Source: Pseudomonadota bacterium (lineage in GTDB: Bacteria; Pseudomonadota; Gammaproteobacteria; Xanthomonadales; Xanthomonadaceae). Taken from it: DNA of 64,000 nucleotides. Under the pieces are notes generated by a model. The model saw only the letters and a program-made list of their open reading frames with translations, did not search any database and had not been told where the DNA came from. A program made the translations under genes and the position numbers. This document shows positions 9,592-18,471 of this stretch, one piece after another (positions within the stretch are counted from its first letter, which is position 1; every line of letters begins with the position of its first letter). The DNA is taken from positions 1 to 64,000 of the forward strand of contig JAEWGI010000045.1 in NCBI GenBank assembly GCA_023388355.1. Direction: 5' to 3'.

Positions 9592-10245
9592 ATGACGTTC
9601 GATTACGCCAAGGCACGCGAGACCATGGTCGAGCAGCAGATCCGCCCCTGGGACGTGCTCGACCCGCGGGTGCTCGACGTGCTGGCGCGGATGCCGCGCG
9701 AAGCCTTCGTCGCCGACCGCCATCGCGGCCTGGCCTATGCCGACCTGGAACTGCCGCTGGGCCATGGCGAAACCATGCTCAAGCCGGTGGTCGAGGGCCG
9801 CGCGCTGCAGGCGCTGGCGCTGGAGGGCACCGAGTCGGTGCTCGAGATCGGCACCGGCAGCGGCTTCCTCACCGCCTGCCTGGCCGCGCTCTCGCGCGAG
9901 GTGACCAGCCTCGAGCGCCACGCCGACCTGGCCGAAGGCGCGCACGGCCGGCTGCAGGCGCGCAGCGTGGCCAACGTCGACGTGGTGGTGGCCGACGCCT
10001 TCGCCTGGGAGCCCGGGCGCAGCTTCGACGCGATCTGCGTCACCGGCGCGGTCGATGCGATCCCGTCACGTTTCAGCGAGTGGCTGCGTCCCGGTGGCCG
10101 CATGTTCATCGTCCGCGGCCGCATGCCGGTGATGGAAGCGGTGCTGGTGCGCAACGACGTCAACGACCCGCGCATCGAATCGTTGTTCGAGACCGAGCTG
10201 CCCTACCTCGTCGGCGCCGAGCCGCCGACCGAATTCAAGTTCTGA
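9592..10245 (+). CDS. pcm: protein-L-isoaspartate O-methyltransferase family protein
   Basis: A SAM-dependent methyltransferase of the Pcm family, which methylates isoaspartyl residues so that damaged proteins can be repaired. The start MTFDYAKARETMVEQQIRPW fits the shorter bacterial members. An earlier in-frame ATG at 9535 is unlikely because it overlaps the -10 box. Motif I of the SAM fold is LEIGTGSGFLTACLA (about residue 84). The 217 residues match the usual length. It sits 27 bp upstream of tolC, a linkage I recall from xanthomonads, and may be cotranscribed with it. True isoaspartyl activity of this subgroup is assumed from the family. Confidence 0.85.
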   Translation: MTFDYAKARETMVEQQIRPWDVLDPRVLDVLARMPREAFVADRHRGLAYADLELPLGHGETMLKPVVEGRALQALALEGTESVLEIGTGSGFLTACLAALSREVTSLERHADLAEGAHGRLQARSVANVDVVVADAFAWEPGRSFDAICVTGAVDAIPSRFSEWLRPGGRMFIVRGRMPVMEAVLVRNDVNDPRIESLFETELPYLVGAEPPTEFKF

Positions 10246-10272
10246 CACCGAATATTTCGCCAAGGATTCCCG

Positions 10273-11607
10273 ATGCTCCGCCGCCCCCTCGTTCTCTCCC
10301 TCGCCCTGGCCCTGTCGTCCGCGCCGGTTTTCGCCGAAGACCTGATGCAGACCTACGAGCTGGCGCGGACCAACGACCCGCAGCTGTCGATCGCCGAATC
10401 CCAGCGCCTCAGCACGCGCGAGGGCGCGGTGCAGGCGCGGGCAGCGCTGCTGCCGCAGATCCGCGGCACCGCCGACCTCAGCCGCAACCACGACGCCGGC
10501 GAGACCGGCAGCCTGCGCGGGCGCACCTATCGCGCCAGCCTCGGCCAGACGGTGTTCGACCTGGGCGCGATTTCCGACCTTCGCGCGCAGCGCGATTTCA
10601 GCACCGCCGCCGACTACGACCTGGAGGCCGCGGGCGACGAACTGATCGCGCGCACCGCCAACGCCTACTTCAACGTGCTGGTGGCGCTGGAGACGCTGGC
10701 CGCCGCCGAGGCCGCGGAGGAGGCGTTCCAGAAGCAGTTCGACTACGCCGACAAGCGCCTGGAGGTCGGCCTGGCGCCGATCACCGACGTGCACGAGGCG
10801 CGCGCCCAGTACGACGGCGCCCGCGCCAACACCATCCTGGTGCGCAACGCGCTGCAGGACGCCTACCAGGCCCTGGCCGAGATCACCGGCAAGCCGATCC
10901 ACGCGCTGCGCGCGCTGCCCGAGAACTTCAGCCCCGAGCTGCCGCCCGGCGGCGACGCCGAAAGCTGGGTGCAGCGCGCGATCGACGGCAATCCGGGCCT
11001 GCAGGCCGCGCGCCACGACGTGCAGGGCGCCGAGCACAACGTCACCGCCGCCCGCGCCGGCCACCTGCCCACGCTCGACCTGGGCGTGAACTACAGCAAC
11101 GCCACCAACTGGTACTCGCCCTCGCCGGGCGTGGTCTCGGTGACCGACGAAGGCCACAGCATCGGCCTCACCCTCACCGTGCCGATCTTCTCCGGCGGCG
11201 CCACCCAGTCGCGCGTGCGCCAGGCCATCGCCGGCCGAGACATCGCCCAGGACCAGCTCGAACAGGGCCGGCGCGCGATCGAGCGCAACACCCGCTACGC
11301 CTACCAGGCGCTGGTGGCGGGCATCAGCGAGGTCGAGGCGCGGCGGCTGGCGCTGGTGTCGGCGCAGAGCGCCTACGACGCCTCGCAGGTGGGCCTGGAA
11401 GTCGGCACCCGCACCGTGATCGACGTGCTGATCAACCAGCAGAACCTGTTCAGCGCGCGCCAGGCCTACGCCGAGGCCCGCTACAACTACCTGCGCAACC
11501 GGCTGCTGCTTGAGCAGGCCGCGGGCACCCTTGACGCCGGCACGGTGCAGGACGTCAACCGCCTGCTGACCGTCGACACCACCGCCCCGGCCCCGGTCCA
11601 GCAGTAA
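10273..11607 (+). CDS. tolC: TolC-family outer-membrane efflux channel
   Basis: Outer-membrane channel protein that works with periplasmic adaptors and pumps for drug efflux and type I secretion. The 444 residues begin with a signal peptide (LVLSLALALSSAPVFA) followed by DLMQTYELARTNDPQL, the standard TolC opening. Two internally similar helical halves follow, the second containing the conserved LTVPIFSGGATQSRVRQA block. AAGGA precedes the ATG at proper distance. It lies after pcm and its stop directly abuts the convergent waaA stop, leaving no room for a separate terminator. Confidence 0.94.
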   Translation: MLRRPLVLSLALALSSAPVFAEDLMQTYELARTNDPQLSIAESQRLSTREGAVQARAALLPQIRGTADLSRNHDAGETGSLRGRTYRASLGQTVFDLGAISDLRAQRDFSTAADYDLEAAGDELIARTANAYFNVLVALETLAAAEAAEEAFQKQFDYADKRLEVGLAPITDVHEARAQYDGARANTILVRNALQDAYQALAEITGKPIHALRALPENFSPELPPGGDAESWVQRAIDGNPGLQAARHDVQGAEHNVTAARAGHLPTLDLGVNYSNATNWYSPSPGVVSVTDEGHSIGLTLTVPIFSGGATQSRVRQAIAGRDIAQDQLEQGRRAIERNTRYAYQALVAGISEVEARRLALVSAQSAYDASQVGLEVGTRTVIDVLINQQNLFSARQAYAEARYNYLRNRLLLEQAAGTLDAGTVQDVNRLLTVDTTAPAPVQQ

Positions 11608-12933
11608 TCAGCGCCTGCCACCGGCGCCGTCCGCGGCGCCGCGCGGCAGGTCCGTGCCGATCACCGCGAGCGTGCGCTGGACCGCGCCGCGGCCGTCGCG
11701 TACCAGCGCCAGGCCCGCCTCGCGCATCGCTTCGCGGCCGGCGGCGTCCTCCAGCAGCCGCTCCAGCACCTGTTCCACCTCCGCGGCGTCGGCGCCCACC
11801 CGCAGCGCGCCCGCCGCCTGCATCCGGGTGGCGATGTCGGTGAAGTTGTGCAGGTGCGGGCCGGTCACCACCGGCACCCCGACCGCAGCCGGCTCCAGCA
11901 GGTTGTGGCCGCCGATGTCCTGCAGGCTGCCGCCGACGAAGGCGGCGTCGGCGCAGGCGTAGAACTGCTGCAGTTCGCCCAGCGTATCGATCACGAACAC
12001 CGCGTCATCCGCATCGGGCAGCCTGGTAAGCCTGCGCGTGGCCACGCGCCAGCCGACATCCACCGCCTGCTGCGCCGCGCCGCGGAAGCGTTCGGGATGG
12101 CGCGGCGCCCACAGCAGCAGCAGGTCCGGCCAGCGCTCGCGCAGGCGTCCGTGGATGGCCAGCACCGCGGCCTCCTCCTCCGGATGGGTGCTGGCCGCGA
12201 TCCAGGCCCGGCGCGGGCCCACGGCCTCGCGGAAGCCGGTGGCCACGCGCGCGATCGCCTGGGCGTCGATCTCGATGTCGTACTTGAGGTTGCCGGTGAC
12301 GGTGACCGATCCATCCGGTGCGCCCAGGGCGGTGAAGCGGCGCGCGTCGCCGTCCGACTGCGCCGCGATCCTGCGCAGCGTCGCCAGCACCCGCGCCAGC
12401 AGCGGCCGCAGCGCCCGGTAGCCGCGCAGCGAGCGTTCCGACAGGCGCGCATTGACCAGGTAGGCGGGAATGCCCTCGTCGCGGCAGCACAGCAGCAGGT
12501 TCGGCCACAGCTCGGTTTCGACCACCAGCGCGACCCGCGGCGCGAAGTGGGCCAGGAAACGCCGCACCGCGCCGGACAGGTCGTAGGGCAGGTAGACGTG
12601 GTCCACGCGCTCGTCCCACAGCGCGCGCACCCGCGCCGAGCCGGTGGGGGTGATCGTGGTGACCAGCAGCCGCTGGCCCGGGTACGCGGCCAGCAGCGCA
12701 TCCACCAGCGGCGCGACCGCGTTGACCTCGCCCACCGAGACCGCGTGCACCCAGATCGGGGTCGGCGCAGCGGGCGTCGCATAGCGCGCGTAGCGTTCAC
12801 TCCAGCGCTCGAAGTAGGCCTCCTGGCGGAAGCCGCGCCAGATCAGGTGGTACACCGTGACCGGCACCAGCAGGTAGAGCGCCGTCGAATACAGGCCGCG
12901 CAGCAGGCGTTCGGTCGTATCGGCGGTCGGCAT
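11608..12933 (-). CDS. waaA: 3-deoxy-D-manno-octulosonic acid (Kdo) transferase
   Basis: Transfers Kdo from CMP-Kdo to lipid A precursor at the cytoplasmic face of the inner membrane. The start chosen at 12933 gives MPTADTTERLLRGLYSTALYLLVPVTVYH, the usual N-terminal membrane anchor; longer readings upstream lack family sequence. Diagnostic blocks include IWVHAVSVGEVNA (catalytic Glu region), VVETELWPNLL, the NARLSERSLRGYR segment and GGHNLLEPAAVGVPVVTGP. The 441 residues are of normal length. It is convergent with tolC and back to back with the lpxL-like gene, a typical lipid A neighbourhood. Confidence 0.95.
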   Translation of the reverse strand: MPTADTTERLLRGLYSTALYLLVPVTVYHLIWRGFRQEAYFERWSERYARYATPAAPTPIWVHAVSVGEVNAVAPLVDALLAAYPGQRLLVTTITPTGSARVRALWDERVDHVYLPYDLSGAVRRFLAHFAPRVALVVETELWPNLLLCCRDEGIPAYLVNARLSERSLRGYRALRPLLARVLATLRRIAAQSDGDARRFTALGAPDGSVTVTGNLKYDIEIDAQAIARVATGFREAVGPRRAWIAASTHPEEEAAVLAIHGRLRERWPDLLLLWAPRHPERFRGAAQQAVDVGWRVATRRLTRLPDADDAVFVIDTLGELQQFYACADAAFVGGSLQDIGGHNLLEPAAVGVPVVTGPHLHNFTDIATRMQAAGALRVGADAAEVEQVLERLLEDAAGREAMREAGLALVRDGRGAVQRTLAVIGTDLPRGAADGAGGRR

Positions 12934-13047
12934 GGGCGACAGGATACCGGCAACGCGACGCCGGCCGCGCCTGCACTGGCCGCCGCCGCGGCCCGGGCCC
13001 GCGATTGACGCCAACGACCGCGCACCTGCCCGCCACTGCGCGCCGAC

Positions 13048-13059
13048 TACAATCCGTGC
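13048..13059 (+). promoter_or_regulatory. -10 box of the lpxL-like gene, likely leaderless start
   Basis: TACAAT (13048-13053) is followed by exactly six bases and the ATG at 13060. This is the spacing seen at tetR and close to that at tdk. Transcription would begin at or next to the start codon. No Shine-Dalgarno is visible, which supports a leaderless message. Confidence 0.45.
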
Positions 13060-13986
13060 ATGGCCGCAGACTCCGCGCTTCCTCCACCGCCGCTGTCGCC
13101 GCGCCACTGGCCGGCATGGCTGGGCATCGGCCTGATGGCGCTGGTCGCGCACCTGCCCTGGATGTGGCAGCGCGCGATCGGGCGCGGCCTCGGTACCGCG
13201 CTGCGCGTGCTGGCCCGCGACCGGCGCGAGGTCGCGGCGCGCAATCTCGAACTGTGCTTTCCCGAACTGGACGCGGCCGGGCGCAAGGCGCTGCTGCGGC
13301 GGCATTTCGCCGCGCTGGGCATCGGCCTGTTCGAGTTCGCGCGGGCCTGGTGGGGACCGGTCGGGGCGCTGCGACGCGGCCTTGTCGTCGAGGGCCTGGA
13401 GCACATGCATGCCGCGCGCGCGAACGGCCGCGGCGTGATCGTGGTGTCAGGCCACTTCAGCACGCTCGAGATCTGCGGGCGGCTGATGTGCGACCACGTG
13501 CCGCTGGCCGGCATGTACCGGCCGCACGCCTCGCCGGCGATGGAGTGGGCGGTGCGGCGCGGGCGCGCGCGCTACGCCGCGGCGATGTTTCCCAAGCAGG
13601 ACGTGCGCGGCGCGGTCCGGCACCTGAAGAAGGGCGGGCTGCTGTGGTACGCCCCCGACCAGGACCCGAGCCGCGGCGACGCGGTGTACGTGCCGTTCTT
13701 CGGCCAGCCGGCGCACAGCCTCACCTCGACCCACTCGCTGGCGCGGCTGTCGGGCGCGGCGGTGGTCCTGTTCCGGCACCGTCGGCGCGCCGACGGCGGC
13801 TACACGCTCAGCCTGGAGCCGGCGCTGGAGGAGTTCCCCTCGAAGGACGCGACTGCCGACACCGCGCGCGTGATCGCCGGCATCGAGGCCATGGTCCGCG
13901 CCGCGCCGGAGCAGTACCTGTGGATCCACCGGCGCTTCAAGCGCCAGCCGGACGGCAGTTCGCCCTACGCCCCCGACCGCCTGTAG
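13060..13986 (+). CDS. lipid A biosynthesis lauroyl-type acyltransferase
   Basis: LpxL/LpxM/HtrB-family acyltransferase, which adds a secondary acyl chain to Kdo-lipid A at the inner membrane. The 308 residues show the N-terminal membrane helix (WLGIGLMALVAHLPW), the HX4E-type motif in VSGHFSTLE, the RPHASPAMEW block, WYAPDQDPSRGDAVYVPFFG and the C-terminal QYLWIHRRFKRQP. All are characteristic of the LpxL group. Which acyl chain it transfers cannot be read from sequence. Its neighbour waaA makes the Kdo-lipid A acceptor. Confidence 0.92.
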   Translation: MAADSALPPPPLSPRHWPAWLGIGLMALVAHLPWMWQRAIGRGLGTALRVLARDRREVAARNLELCFPELDAAGRKALLRRHFAALGIGLFEFARAWWGPVGALRRGLVVEGLEHMHAARANGRGVIVVSGHFSTLEICGRLMCDHVPLAGMYRPHASPAMEWAVRRGRARYAAAMFPKQDVRGAVRHLKKGGLLWYAPDQDPSRGDAVYVPFFGQPAHSLTSTHSLARLSGAAVVLFRHRRRADGGYTLSLEPALEEFPSKDATADTARVIAGIEAMVRAAPEQYLWIHRRFKRQPDGSSPYAPDRL

Positions 13987-13996
13987 ACCGATCGTT

Positions 13997-14079
13997 TGTA
14001 GGAGCGGCTTCAGCCGCGAGGGGAAATCCGGATTGCGCGGTAGCCGGTTGCCCCGGTCGCGGCTGAAGCCACTCCTACA
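13997..14079. repeat. inverted repeat of the GTAGGAGCGGCTTCAGCCGCGA type
   Basis: Two 23-bp arms (13997-14019 and 14057-14079) are inverted copies with one mismatch and flank a 37-bp spacer. Each arm is itself partly palindromic (CGGCTTCAGCCG). This sequence type is a well-known dispersed element of pseudomonads and xanthomonads. It lies between convergent genes and could act as a two-way terminator. The right arm contains the stop codon of the ligase-like gene. Confidence 0.9.
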
Positions 14080-15421
14080 GGGGATTCGCCGACGATGCGG
14101 GCACGCGCCCGGCAAGCAGGCTGCCCGCGTACAGCGCCGCCAGCAGCAGGGTCAGCCCGCCCCAGAAGGTCGAATAGAACGCCAGGTGGGTGTTGAACGG
14201 GAACACCGTGACCCCCAGCGCCAGCATCGCCGGGCGGGCGCGGTCGCGCGCCGCCGCGTCGGCATAGCGCCAGGCGCGCCAGGCCAGCGCCGCCCCGGCC
14301 AGCCACAGCAGCAGGCCGATGCCGCCGGTTTCGCTGAGGATCTCGAGCACGATCTGATGGGCGTGGAGCGCGGGCCCCTCGCCCCATGCCGCGATTTCGT
14401 CCGGCTCGGGATCGCAGGCCGGGAATGCCTGCCGGAAGCCGCGCGCGCCGACGCCGTTGACCGGATTCTCGCGGGCCATGCACAGCGCCGCGCCCCAGAT
14501 GCGCGTGCGCCCGGACAGCGCGGTGTCGACCCCCTCGCCACCCTCCACGCTCCAGGCCTGTGCGGTGCGCACCACCCGCTGCTGTACCTGCGGCGACAGG
14601 TACGACAGCACCACCAGCGCCACCGCGCCGGCGGCAAACACGCCCAGCAGCTTCTTCCAGCCCAGCAGGCTCCAGCCGCTGAACAGCAGCACCAGGGCGT
14701 AGGTGATCCACGAGGCGCGCGAGCCGGCGAACAGCACCACCACCCCGACCAGCAGCGCAGCCGCGATCCAGCCACCGCTGCCGAACCGGCGGCCCGCGGC
14801 GTAAAGCGCGAACGGCGACAGGCTCGCCAGCACCACGCCCAGCTTGAGGTTGCACGGCCCCAGCACCCCGCCTAGGCGGTCGGCCACGGCCACCTCGTCG
14901 GCGCTGCACATCGGCCGGCCGCTGATCAGTTGCTTGATCGAATCGATGCCCCAGAACAGCGGGCTGGTGCCCGAGACCACCTGCACCAGGGCATCGAGCG
15001 TCCACACGGCCACGATCACCGCCAGCCCGCCGAAGGTGGTGCGGCGACCGGCCGGGTTCGCCACCGCCGAAGCGGCCAGCCACAGGAACGGCAGATAGCG
15101 CAGGTCGACCAGCGATTCGCGGAAGGCGCGGCCGTGGTCGACCGCGCCGATCGACGACACCAGCTGCGGCAGCCAGTAGGCGCAGAACAGCACGCTGGTC
15201 AGCGCCCAGGCCTGCATGCTGAGCAGGCGCATGCCGCCGCGGAAGCGCCCGACCACCAGGTGCACGATCGCGGCCAGCGCGCCCAGCACCATCACCGCCT
15301 CGGCGTAGCCCGGCGCCGGCCACAGCGCGACGAAGGCCAGCACCCAGTGCGGCGCCCAGCGCCAGCCGGCGCGGGCGTCAGCGGGCGGAAGCGTCGCGGG
15401 CGTCGTCGCGGAGTTCGTCAT
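14075..15421 (-). CDS. O-antigen ligase / polymerase-like membrane protein (Wzy_C family)
   Basis: A polytopic membrane protein of the O-antigen ligase (WaaL) / polymerase (Wzy) superfamily. The 448 residues contain about ten hydrophobic segments and a large periplasmic loop. That loop holds the RIWGAALCMARENPVNGVG and HAHQIVLEILSETGGIG blocks, the conserved region of these enzymes. The start at 15421 (MTNSATTPATLPPADARAG) overlaps the end of the glycosyltransferase gene by 44 bp, suggesting coupled translation. The stop codon TAG is supplied by the dispersed repeat at 14057-14079, so the C-terminus may have been altered by that insertion. Ligase versus polymerase cannot be decided here. Confidence 0.85.
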   Translation of the reverse strand: MTNSATTPATLPPADARAGWRWAPHWVLAFVALWPAPGYAEAVMVLGALAAIVHLVVGRFRGGMRLLSMQAWALTSVLFCAYWLPQLVSSIGAVDHGRAFRESLVDLRYLPFLWLAASAVANPAGRRTTFGGLAVIVAVWTLDALVQVVSGTSPLFWGIDSIKQLISGRPMCSADEVAVADRLGGVLGPCNLKLGVVLASLSPFALYAAGRRFGSGGWIAAALLVGVVVLFAGSRASWITYALVLLFSGWSLLGWKKLLGVFAAGAVALVVLSYLSPQVQQRVVRTAQAWSVEGGEGVDTALSGRTRIWGAALCMARENPVNGVGARGFRQAFPACDPEPDEIAAWGEGPALHAHQIVLEILSETGGIGLLLWLAGAALAWRAWRYADAAARDRARPAMLALGVTVFPFNTHLAFYSTFWGGLTLLLAALYAGSLLAGRVPASSANPL

Positions 15422-16517
15422 AGACCGACAGGGTGGCGTCCTGCATCGCCTGCAGGGTGAACGCAATGGTATCGGGAAGCGCGGGCGGCTGCGCAAGCAG
15501 CGTCCGCGCCACATCCGTCAGCGCCCGCGCGTCGAACGGCGGCACCGCGCCAGCCGGCTGCAGCGCGCGCAGCAGTTCGCCCACGCCGCCGTGGTCCCAG
15601 CCCAGCACCGGGCGCCCGACCGACAGCGCTTCGACCACGGTGCGTCCGAAGGCCTCCGGCTTGCGCGAGAGCTGCAGCACCAGGTCGCAGCCGGCATAGG
15701 CCTCGGCGATGGCGTCGGTGGCCGGTCCCAGTTCGAGCACGTCCTCGACCCCCGTGGTACGGGCGCGGCCGCGCAGCTCGTCCACATAGGTCTCGCGCCC
15801 GGCCTGCAGCACGCCCGGCATCCACAGCCGCGCATCGCTGCCGCCGGCGCGCAGGGCGACGAGCAGGTCGATCGCATCGGCATGGCCCTTGAGCCGGGTG
15901 CCGCGCCCGGGCAGCAGCAGCAGCGGGCCCTCGCCCGCAAGCGCCGGATGCAGCGCGGCCAGGCGCGCGCGCGCCTCGCGGCCGGGCCACGGCGCGCGCG
16001 GGAACTGCGCCGGATCGACCCCGCGCGGAATCACCCGCAGCTTCGCCGGACCGGTGCGCGGGTAGTGCCGCAACACGTACTCGCGCACCGTGTCCGAGAC
16101 GCAGACCACGCGTTCGCCGCGGGCCATGATCGCGCTGTAGCGCGAGGGCGAATTGAGCCCGTGCACGGTGGTGACGAAGCGCGGGCACGTCGCCGCCGGC
16201 ATGCCCTGCAGCGCGCGCCAGCCGATCCAGGCCGGCAGCCGCGAGCGCGCGTGCACGATGTCGACCCGCTCGCGCGCGAACAGCCGCCGCAGCGCCGGCA
16301 CGTGGCGCAGCACCAGCGGCGACTTGCGGCCGATGTCCAGGGTCACGTGTTCCGCGCCGGTGGCAAGCAGGCGCGGCAGCAGCCGTCCGCCGGCCGAGAC
16401 CACGATGGCGCGATGGCCGGCGCGCTGCAGCGCCTGCGCGATTTCCAGGGTGGAACGTTCGACGCCGCCCGACTCCAGCGCCGGCAGCAGCTGCACCACG
16501 GTCAGGGGGCGCGGCAC
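15378..16517 (-). CDS. glycosyltransferase, GT4 family, cell-surface polysaccharide
   Basis: A retaining GT-B glycosyltransferase. The N-terminal MPRPLTVVQLLPALESGGVERSTLEIA holds the glycine-rich GGVE donor-domain motif; the C-terminal half has RKPEAFGRTVVEALSVGRPVLG, the E-x7-E nucleotide-sugar motif of GT4 enzymes. At 379 residues it is complete. It overlaps the ligase-like gene downstream and is 19 bp from the small zinc-finger gene upstream. With waaA and the acyltransferase nearby, a role in lipopolysaccharide core or O-chain assembly is likely; the sugar is unknown. Confidence 0.9.
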   Translation of the reverse strand: MPRPLTVVQLLPALESGGVERSTLEIAQALQRAGHRAIVVSAGGRLLPRLLATGAEHVTLDIGRKSPLVLRHVPALRRLFARERVDIVHARSRLPAWIGWRALQGMPAATCPRFVTTVHGLNSPSRYSAIMARGERVVCVSDTVREYVLRHYPRTGPAKLRVIPRGVDPAQFPRAPWPGREARARLAALHPALAGEGPLLLLPGRGTRLKGHADAIDLLVALRAGGSDARLWMPGVLQAGRETYVDELRGRARTTGVEDVLELGPATDAIAEAYAGCDLVLQLSRKPEAFGRTVVEALSVGRPVLGWDHGGVGELLRALQPAGAVPPFDARALTDVARTLLAQPPALPDTIAFTLQAMQDATLSVYDELRDDARDASAR

Positions 16518-16536
16518 GGGCGCTGCCGCCGCCGCG

Positions 16537-16737
16537 TCAGTCGACCAGGACGAAATGCGCGCTGCAGTACGGGCAGTCGGCCTCGCCGCCGTCGGTCTCG
16601 ATCGGCAGGTACACGCGCGGGTGCGAGTTCCACAGCGCCATCGACGGCAGCGGGCAGCTCAACGGCAGGTCGGTGCGATGCACCTCGTACTGGCGCTGGG
16701 CGTTGGCTTGCAGGGGCTGGGGCTGGGTGGAGGTCAT
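16537..16737 (-). CDS. small zinc-finger (zf-CHCC) protein
   Basis: A 66-residue protein of the zf-CHCC family, related to the NDUFS6 subunit of complex I and common in proteobacteria. Visible zinc ligands are the Cys in LSCPLP, the His in WNSHPRVYL and the CPYC pair near the end, followed by HFVLVD. The function in bacteria is not established. It has its own TAGAAT -10 about 28 bp upstream and is followed closely by the glycosyltransferase gene, so it may head that operon. Confidence 0.85.
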   Translation of the reverse strand: MTSTQPQPLQANAQRQYEVHRTDLPLSCPLPSMALWNSHPRVYLPIETDGGEADCPYCSAHFVLVD

Positions 16738-16884
16738 GTCGGCACGCGGTGGGGAAAGCGGCGACATTCTAGCGCGGCGGCGGGGGTGGGGAGTTTCGTG
16801 GCGGCGGGGGATTGGTGTTGGTGGTTGGTTGGGGGTTGGTGGTGGGCGGCGGGCGCGCTGGGCGCGGAAGGATCGTGCCACCGT
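16738..16884. promoter_or_regulatory. promoter of the zinc-finger gene and a GT-rich tract
   Basis: ATTCTA (16766-16771, read TAGAAT on the minus strand) is a good -10 giving a leader near 20 nt. Beyond it, 16781-16860 is a run of G blocks separated by T (GGGGGTGGGG, GGTTGG repeats, GGGCGGCGGG) on the plus strand, compatible with G-quadruplex formation. It resembles nothing else in the window. Confidence 0.4.
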
Positions 16885-16926
16885 CTGCCCCCACCCCGGC
16901 CCTCCCCCGCAAGCGGGGGAGGGAGT
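16885..16926. repeat. paired-palindrome repeat, half copy (copy 3)
   Basis: Only the right half is present: CCCCCACCCCGGCCCTCCCCCGC, loop, GCGGGGGAGGGAG. It lies 20 bp beyond the yceI stop and could form its terminator hairpin. A solitary half supports the view that the family is built from mobile palindromic units. Confidence 0.8.
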
Positions 16927-16946
16927 GAAGCCGGAAGGCCGATGGC

Positions 16947-17651
16947 TCAGCCTGCGGCCGCCTCGCCTTCCGGCGCGGCGACGGCCGCCTCGGTGGTGAT
17001 GCGGATGTGGACCTCGTCGCTGACGGCGGGCGCGATCATGTCGACGCCGAAGTCGCTGCGCTTGATCGTGGTGGTGGCGTCGAAACCGGCCGCTGCCCGC
17101 TTGAGCATCGGGTGCTCGGCGAAGCGGTTCATGGTCACGTCCAGCACCACCGGATGGGTGTTGTCCTTGATGGTCAGGTCGCCGGTGACCTTGAGCTGGT
17201 TGGGCCCGGCCGCTTCCACCGCCGTGCTGCGGAAGGTCGCGGCCGGGAAGCGGTCGGCCTCGAAGAAGTCGGCGCTGAGCAGGTGGGTGTCGAAGTCGGC
17301 GACGAACGAGTTCAGCCCCGACAGCGGCAGGGTCACCTCGACCGACGAGGCCGACACGTTGTCGGCGTCGAACACGATGGTGCCCTCGGCGCCGCCGAAG
17401 TTGGCCACCGGGTTGGAGAAGCCAAGGTGGTTCCACTGCGCGATCACGGTGGTGTGGGTCGGGTCGATCACGTAGGTGCCCGACACGCCCTCGACCGCCT
17501 CCGGCGCCGGGGCGGCGGCATCCGGCGTGGTCGCGGCGATCTCCGCGGCGGGGCCGGCGGCTTCGGCCGGAGCCGGCGGCGGCGACGGCTGGCAGGCGGC
17601 CAGGGCCACGGTCAGGGCGAGGGGGAGCAGGAGCCGGGATGGGGTGTGCAT
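16947..17651 (-). CDS. YceI-family lipoprotein
   Basis: A secreted YceI-like protein, a lipocalin-type beta barrel that binds isoprenoid-like lipids. The start at 17651 gives MHTPSRLLLPLALTVALAAC, a lipoprotein signal with lipobox LAAC. About 35 low-complexity Ala/Pro residues act as a tether, then the barrel begins with GTYVIDPTHTTVIAQWNHLGFS and continues through FDTHLLSADFFEADRFPAATF, the family signature. At 234 residues the barrel is complete. The gene appears monocistronic. The specific ligand is unknown. Confidence 0.92.
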   Translation of the reverse strand: MHTPSRLLLPLALTVALAACQPSPPPAPAEAAGPAAEIAATTPDAAAPAPEAVEGVSGTYVIDPTHTTVIAQWNHLGFSNPVANFGGAEGTIVFDADNVSASSVEVTLPLSGLNSFVADFDTHLLSADFFEADRFPAATFRSTAVEAAGPNQLKVTGDLTIKDNTHPVVLDVTMNRFAEHPMLKRAAAGFDATTTIKRSDFGVDMIAPAVSDEVHIRITTEAAVAAPEGEAAAG

Positions 17652-17763
17652 GCGGGTTGCCTCTGATAGCGATGGAGGGGTGGGAACGGCGGGCCGTTCC
17701 CGGGGCGCTGCGGCAGTCGTACTGCACCGCGGACGACGCGCGCCCGCGGGTGGAATCATGCGC

Positions 17764-18354
17764 TCATTCGATCCTGGCGGCCTCGTCGAACGACAGCCGC
17801 GGCGAACGCGGATACACCGCCGCCGGATCGCCGCGGCCGAGGTTGACCAGCACGTTGGAGCGTATCGACGTGCCCTTGAAGAAGGCGTCGTCCACCTTCG
17901 CGGGGTCGAAGCCGCTCATCGGGCCGGTGTCGAGGCCGAGCGCGCGCGCGGCCAGGATCAGGTAGGCGACCTGCATGCTCGACCCGCGCAGCGCCACCCG
18001 CTCCAGACGCGCGTCCGGCGAGCCTTCGAACCAGGACTTCGCGTCCACGTGCGGGAACAGCACCGGCAGCTTGTCGTAGAAGCGCAGGTCGTGGCCGACG
18101 ATCACGGTCACCGGCGCGGCCATGGTCTTGGCGAGGTTGCCCTCACTCAGCGCCGGCGCCAGCCTGGCCTTGGCCTCGGGCGAGCGCACGAACACGAACC
18201 GGCCCGGGCCGGTATTGGCCTCGGTCGGGCCCAGCTTCACCAGGTCGTAGAGCCGGCGCAGAGTGGCGTCGTCGATCTCGCCGGAGAAGGCGTTGTGGGT
18301 GCGGGCGGAGAGGAACAGCTGGTCGAGCGCGGCATCGGGAAGCGTGTCGGTCAT
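17764..18354 (-). CDS. nitroreductase-family protein, RutE/HadB-like
   Basis: An FMN-dependent nitroreductase-fold protein similar to malonic semialdehyde reductase RutE. The start at 18354 yields [23 protein letters not shown], the normal opening of this subgroup, with 196 residues. [19 protein letters not shown] matches the FMN-phosphate/substrate region, and [22 protein letters not shown] is the conserved C-terminal block. No other rut genes are nearby, so a pyrimidine role should not be assumed; a general quinone or aldehyde reductase is equally possible. It is divergent to the ELM1-like gene. Confidence 0.88.
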   Translation of the reverse strand: MTDTLPDAALDQLFLSARTHNAFSGEIDDATLRRLYDLVKLGPTEANTGPGRFVFVRSPEAKARLAPALSEGNLAKTMAAPVTVIVGHDLRFYDKLPVLFPHVDAKSWFEGSPDARLERVALRGSSMQVAYLILAARALGLDTGPMSGFDPAKVDDAFFKGTSIRSNVLVNLGRGDPAAVYPRSPRLSFDEAARIE

Positions 18355-18471
18355 CAGGGGGCCGGGCGGCAGTGGGAATGTGGGTGCCAGTGTAGAGTTC
18401 CACGGCTGTCGTTCAGCCGCGGTCGCCGCAACGAGTTGAAGCGATAAATGGAACAATCGGCAGGCAGAACA

